A stretch of DNA of 64,000 nucleotides, taken from assembly GCA_905250075.1 (NCBI GenBank), contig CAJNOP010000178.1, positions 1-64,000 of the forward strand. Reading direction: 5' to 3'. Below are positions 60,793 through 64,000 of the stretch, piece after piece (the first letter of the stretch is position 1; the number at the start of each line of letters is the position of its first letter). The translations under genes and the position numbers were made by a program. Below the pieces are notes generated by a model. It was not told the DNA's origin and searched no databases. It worked only from the letters and a program-made list of their open reading frames with translations. The stretch comes from Rotaria sp. Silwood1. Its lineage: Eukaryota; Rotifera; Eurotatoria; Philodinida; Philodinidae.

Positions 60793-62928
60793 TTACAACT
60801 TCTTTTTTACGCAGTCAATACTATTCATAAATGTTTTGATCAGAGGATGCGTTGATGGAAGTGATATTTGCCCAATAGCAAGCGCCTTTTCTAGATATGA
60901 TATTGCTTTTGAGTAGTCACCCATGCCACTATACGCATGGCCGATGTTGTTATACGAAGAAGCCAAATCAGGATGATTTGGAGGCAGAGCTTTTTCTTCA
61001 ATTTGATGTGCTTTTTCATAAAATTCAAGTGCTTTCAAGTAATCATTCTTGCCGTAATACGCTGCACCGATGTTGTTATAGGAAGAAGCCAAACTAGGAT
61101 GATTGGAAGGCAGAGTTTTTTCTCTTAATTTAAGTGATTTTTCATAAAACTCAAGTGCTTTCGAGTAATCACCCATGTTGTTATACGCAAGACCGATATT
61201 GTTGTAAGAATTAGCTAAATCAGGATGATTCGAAGGCAGATCTTTTTCTTCAATTGTATGTGCTTTTTCATAAAATTGAAGTGCTTTCGCGTAGTCACCC
61301 ATATTGTTATACGCCAGACCGATATTGTTGTAGGTAGAAGCCAATAATGGATGATCTTCAGAGAGAGCTTTTCGCTTGATTTCGAGATATTTCTCATAAA
61401 ACGAAACAGCTTCTTTGTATTGTCCTTGATCGTCTTTCACCCATCCAAGTTGGTGATAAATACGTGCTCTATCATTGTCGTTTAAAGCATTCTTGAGTAA
61501 TTCATTGTAAAGTTCTTCAGCTTGGTTGAAGTGACCCACTTGAATCATTAAGTCTCCCAATCGATGCCATCCTGAAAATCCACAAAGTTCGCCTTGTATG
61601 CATCTAGTGAGAGCAGCCAGTTGTGGATCATTGTCGTCAGTTAGAGTCAACTGAACTTTCCAGAGGCGACCATTGTTGACACTTTGCTTGATATCATCGA
61701 CACGAAAAACAGTGTGCATTGAGAAGAGAATTTCTTTCTCCTCTTTCATAGCACTGTATTTTTCGATCAGCGCGAATGGAGTATTTGAAGCCGTAACTTT
61801 ACTTGGATCGATTGTCATAACGAAGAGAACACCCACTGTGTCCTCATTTTTGTGCAATACGCGCTCAATAAATTCCACTGCTATCTGTTTTTCTGTACTT
61901 GTGGACAAGAAATTATTAAATGAGAGCAATCCACCTTTTGTATCGACCAGATGTTGAAAGTCGTGTTCGCTGAGCCCTTGACCACGATAAACGACAAATT
62001 TTTTCATATTCGCATCCAATTGTTCTTTGTGAAGTTTTTTTAATTGTTGATGAAGATTGCGGATGAAAAAGCCCATTTTGATCATGGTTTCCATGTCGAG
62101 TGAGCGTAAAGCCTTGTTGAGCATACCATAGAGAAAAAATTGACGAGTATACCACCAGATTGGGGTTTTCTGGTGGTATTTAAGCTGAAAATCCTTTAAT
62201 TGAGATTCGCAAATGTTTTGTTGGCGGCAATGAGTCATTAGGTCTTCCATCGCTTTAGCTTCGTCTTCATGAATTTCCATTATGATCTCTTTGAATAGTA
62301 CCGAATACATGTAGGATGGTTCCAATTGGTTTAGTTTTTGTTGATCCGATGCTGCTGTTATCATAATTTGCTTTGGAACGAAACTCATCGGTATAGTGTC
62401 ATGGTCGCATTCGCGGGCAGTCTTTTGTAACAACATGCAAATGCGCTCGATTGAGGTGGAGACATAACGAATCTTTGACCAATTTTCAGCCCATTGTTTG
62501 TGTTGATCTTTGTTTCTACAAAAAATAAAGATGGTATCAAGTTGAGCCATATTGTGCACCAGAGGCACTATCTTTTCGCCAAATGTTCCAGAGATGATTA
62601 AAATAATTTTTTCATCTTTGATACTTTTTAAATATTCAAAGCATTCATCAGCATCAGTAAATAGTTCTACTGTATTAACGGTATTTCGAAGTTGTGTAAG
62701 AGAATGTTGAAAATCTTCCTTGCTTTCATCAATTTTGGCATCCAGCCAGACTAAAAGAAAGTTTTGCATAATTCGTATGGATCGTGATCGAAAAGATGGT
62801 GACGAAGCTGTGATAGTAGCAGTAGTGGTAGTTCTAACGGTGACTTGTCTTGATGCCACTGATGCCGTCTTTGTGCTGTCTTCGGCAGTGCTGGTGCTAC
62901 TGTCTGTAGGCAACGTCTCTTTGTCCAT
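60793..62928 (-). CDS. ADP-ribosyltransferase with kinesin-light-chain-like TPRs
   Basis: 711 aa, intronless. Residues 1-50 are Ser/Thr-rich and low complexity. Residues about 53-175 look like an alpha/beta domain with alternating strands (FLLVWLD, KIILIIS, DTIFIFC) that I cannot assign; a receiver- or TIR-like fold is possible. Residues about 200-430 form an arginine-type mono-ADP-ribosyltransferase domain with the R-S-E triad: VVYRGQ (R315), NNFLSTST (around 342) and EEKEILF (E397, E399). Residues about 450-700 are TPRs, including repeats of 42 aa (HPDLANSYNNIGLAYNNMGD-type) as in kinesin light chains. I recall ART-TPR proteins being expanded in bdelloids. Intracellular protein modification with TPR-guided target choice is inferred. 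The three catalytic elements are intact. The start is the first ATG. Confidence 0.85.
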   Translation of the reverse strand: MDKETLPTDSSTSTAEDSTKTASVASRQVTVRTTTTATITASSPSFRSRSIRIMQNFLLVWLDAKIDESKEDFQHSLTQLRNTVNTVELFTDADECFEYLKSIKDEKIILIISGTFGEKIVPLVHNMAQLDTIFIFCRNKDQHKQWAENWSKIRYVSTSIERICMLLQKTARECDHDTIPMSFVPKQIMITAASDQQKLNQLEPSYMYSVLFKEIIMEIHEDEAKAMEDLMTHCRQQNICESQLKDFQLKYHQKTPIWWYTRQFFLYGMLNKALRSLDMETMIKMGFFIRNLHQQLKKLHKEQLDANMKKFVVYRGQGLSEHDFQHLVDTKGGLLSFNNFLSTSTEKQIAVEFIERVLHKNEDTVGVLFVMTIDPSKVTASNTPFALIEKYSAMKEEKEILFSMHTVFRVDDIKQSVNNGRLWKVQLTLTDDNDPQLAALTRCIQGELCGFSGWHRLGDLMIQVGHFNQAEELYNELLKNALNDNDRARIYHQLGWVKDDQGQYKEAVSFYEKYLEIKRKALSEDHPLLASTYNNIGLAYNNMGDYAKALQFYEKAHTIEEKDLPSNHPDLANSYNNIGLAYNNMGDYSKALEFYEKSLKLREKTLPSNHPSLASSYNNIGAAYYGKNDYLKALEFYEKAHQIEEKALPPNHPDLASSYNNIGHAYSGMGDYSKAISYLEKALAIGQISLPSTHPLIKTFMNSIDCVKKKL

Positions 62929-64000
62929 GTTATATTTAGTTGTAAATTTTGAATACTATAAAAATGAATGAATCAATATTATTCAATAGCTGAAAAAAGT
63001 GTATGCAACGAGAATAATCACATCCACATTCAGTGCAATCGATTCACACCAAGAAACAGAAAAAAATCTTGAGATATGAGTTAATGTCGAGATTAGTAGC
63101 ATAACCACAGAAGAGTTCTTCATGATTGGAAATTTTATTAATTAAAACTGATCTAACCTTCTAAAAGCTGCAGTCAAATTGGATCGCTAGAAATTTTAAA
63201 CCGATCAAACAGAATTAGAATCATTTAAAAAATAAACTATTTCTTCAGAATGTAATATTATTGTACTGCAAAAAATTCAAACGCTATTTTAATGGTGGTG
63301 CCAATTTTTGGGTGTTCTATATTTATACATGTTTATCAGGCGAGAAAAATTAATATGGTAAGCTGCCATTGGAAGACGAAAAAATAATAGAACTGCATAA
63401 TAATCTTTGCCGACAAGTTCACATGGACCTAATACTTTTGTATCTTTTAAGGATTCATTGAAACGATGAGGAGTATTTTGCAATCAAATTGACATAACTC
63501 TTGCGAAATTTTGACTAAAAACGATTCAAATTGTCGGTCCAATCTGTAAGACTCGATACAACATCGACCAACGTATGTAGTATCCGATGCAAAACCTATT
63601 TTTTATTTTCACTACGAATCCTTCAACTTTTATCCATTGAAACTAAAATATTGTTTTTGCATAAGATTCACTATTCAATTTTACACAAGTTGCAAATTAG
63701 GAAGATATCTGAACAAAGTTGTGCACTAAAATCTACCAAGAATCCTAGATCTGTCAATAAAAACTAATTTTCCAGGTTGAAAAACCATTTACTTCTATTT
63801 TTTCTATGATCTGTTAACAATTAAAAGGATATAATAAAAAGGTTTGGTGACTCGCAAAAGGCTTGATCAATCGACGATTCTTAGACTACTTTCATTACTT
63901 ATCCTTATGATGCCTATCATTGATTGTCTCTCTCGGATTTTCTAGATTTTAACTGTTTCCAACTTAAGCTTTTGAGATGATGGAAAAGGAAGCATAGCCG
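62929..64000. other. Intergenic, no gene seen
   Basis: AT-rich upstream flank of the ART-TPR gene. A minus-strand frame at 63289-63483 (contains VLGPCELVGKDYYAVLLFFR) could be a fragment, but it has no start context or partner exon. The window edge cuts off further context. Confidence 0.4.

Noticed and set aside
1..64000. tRNA, rRNA, snRNA genes and CRISPR arrays
   Set aside because: I looked for B-box-like GGTTCGAATCC, rRNA-like GC-rich blocks and regularly spaced repeats and saw none. A covariance-model scan would be decisive.

Overview
The window looks like nuclear DNA of a bdelloid rotifer (an Adineta- or Rotaria-like species). It is AT-rich. Most introns are only about 50-65 bp with GT-AG borders, and a few are much longer. 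It carries lineage-typical genes (a Cys-rich NHL-repeat secreted protein, an ADP-ribosyltransferase/TPR protein, a divergent 7TM receptor) and many GTGGGT-type repeats like the telomeric hexamer I recall for bdelloids. The organism is inferred from content; no marker gene proves it. Exon structures were built by hand from splice sites. Where all exons are listed, reading phase is preserved from start to stop.

Layout. 0.2-5.3 kb: two rhodopsin-family 7TM genes, a divergent receptor and a peropsin/RGR-like opsin with the retinal-binding lysine. 5.4-11 kb: repeats, including a GT-rich telomere-like array and a 2.7 kb hAT-like non-autonomous element. 11.2-14.7 kb: a 993-aa protein joining RRM-like domains, a CCCH zinc finger and a degenerate kinase domain. 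16-18 kb: secreted NHL-repeat protein. 21-28.7 kb: compact housekeeping block with INTS6, an NDUFC2-like complex I subunit, a small membrane protein (minus strand) and TMEM147. 30.6-44.7 kb, all minus strand: SAXO/FAM154-like axonemal protein, casein kinase 1, Rab11-like GTPase, splicing factor CWC25. 44.7-50.5 kb: transposon remains. 50.5-56.8 kb: full ABCB/P-glycoprotein-type transporter with 29 coding exons. 56.8-60.8 kb: relics and a large palindrome. 60.8-62.9 kb, minus strand: ART-TPR protein.

The genes do not form one pathway. The housekeeping genes (Integrator, complex I, ER translocon-associated TMEM147, spliceosome, Rab11, CK1) are ordinary and look functional. The INTS6-NDUFC2 gap is only 55 bp and holds a splice-acceptor-like sequence, which fits SL trans-splicing. 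The most unusual items are the RRM/CCCH/pseudokinase protein, the ART-TPR protein with an uncharacterised alpha/beta N-terminal domain, and a dense set of small foldback and hAT/Mutator-like elements, several with recognisable target-site duplications.
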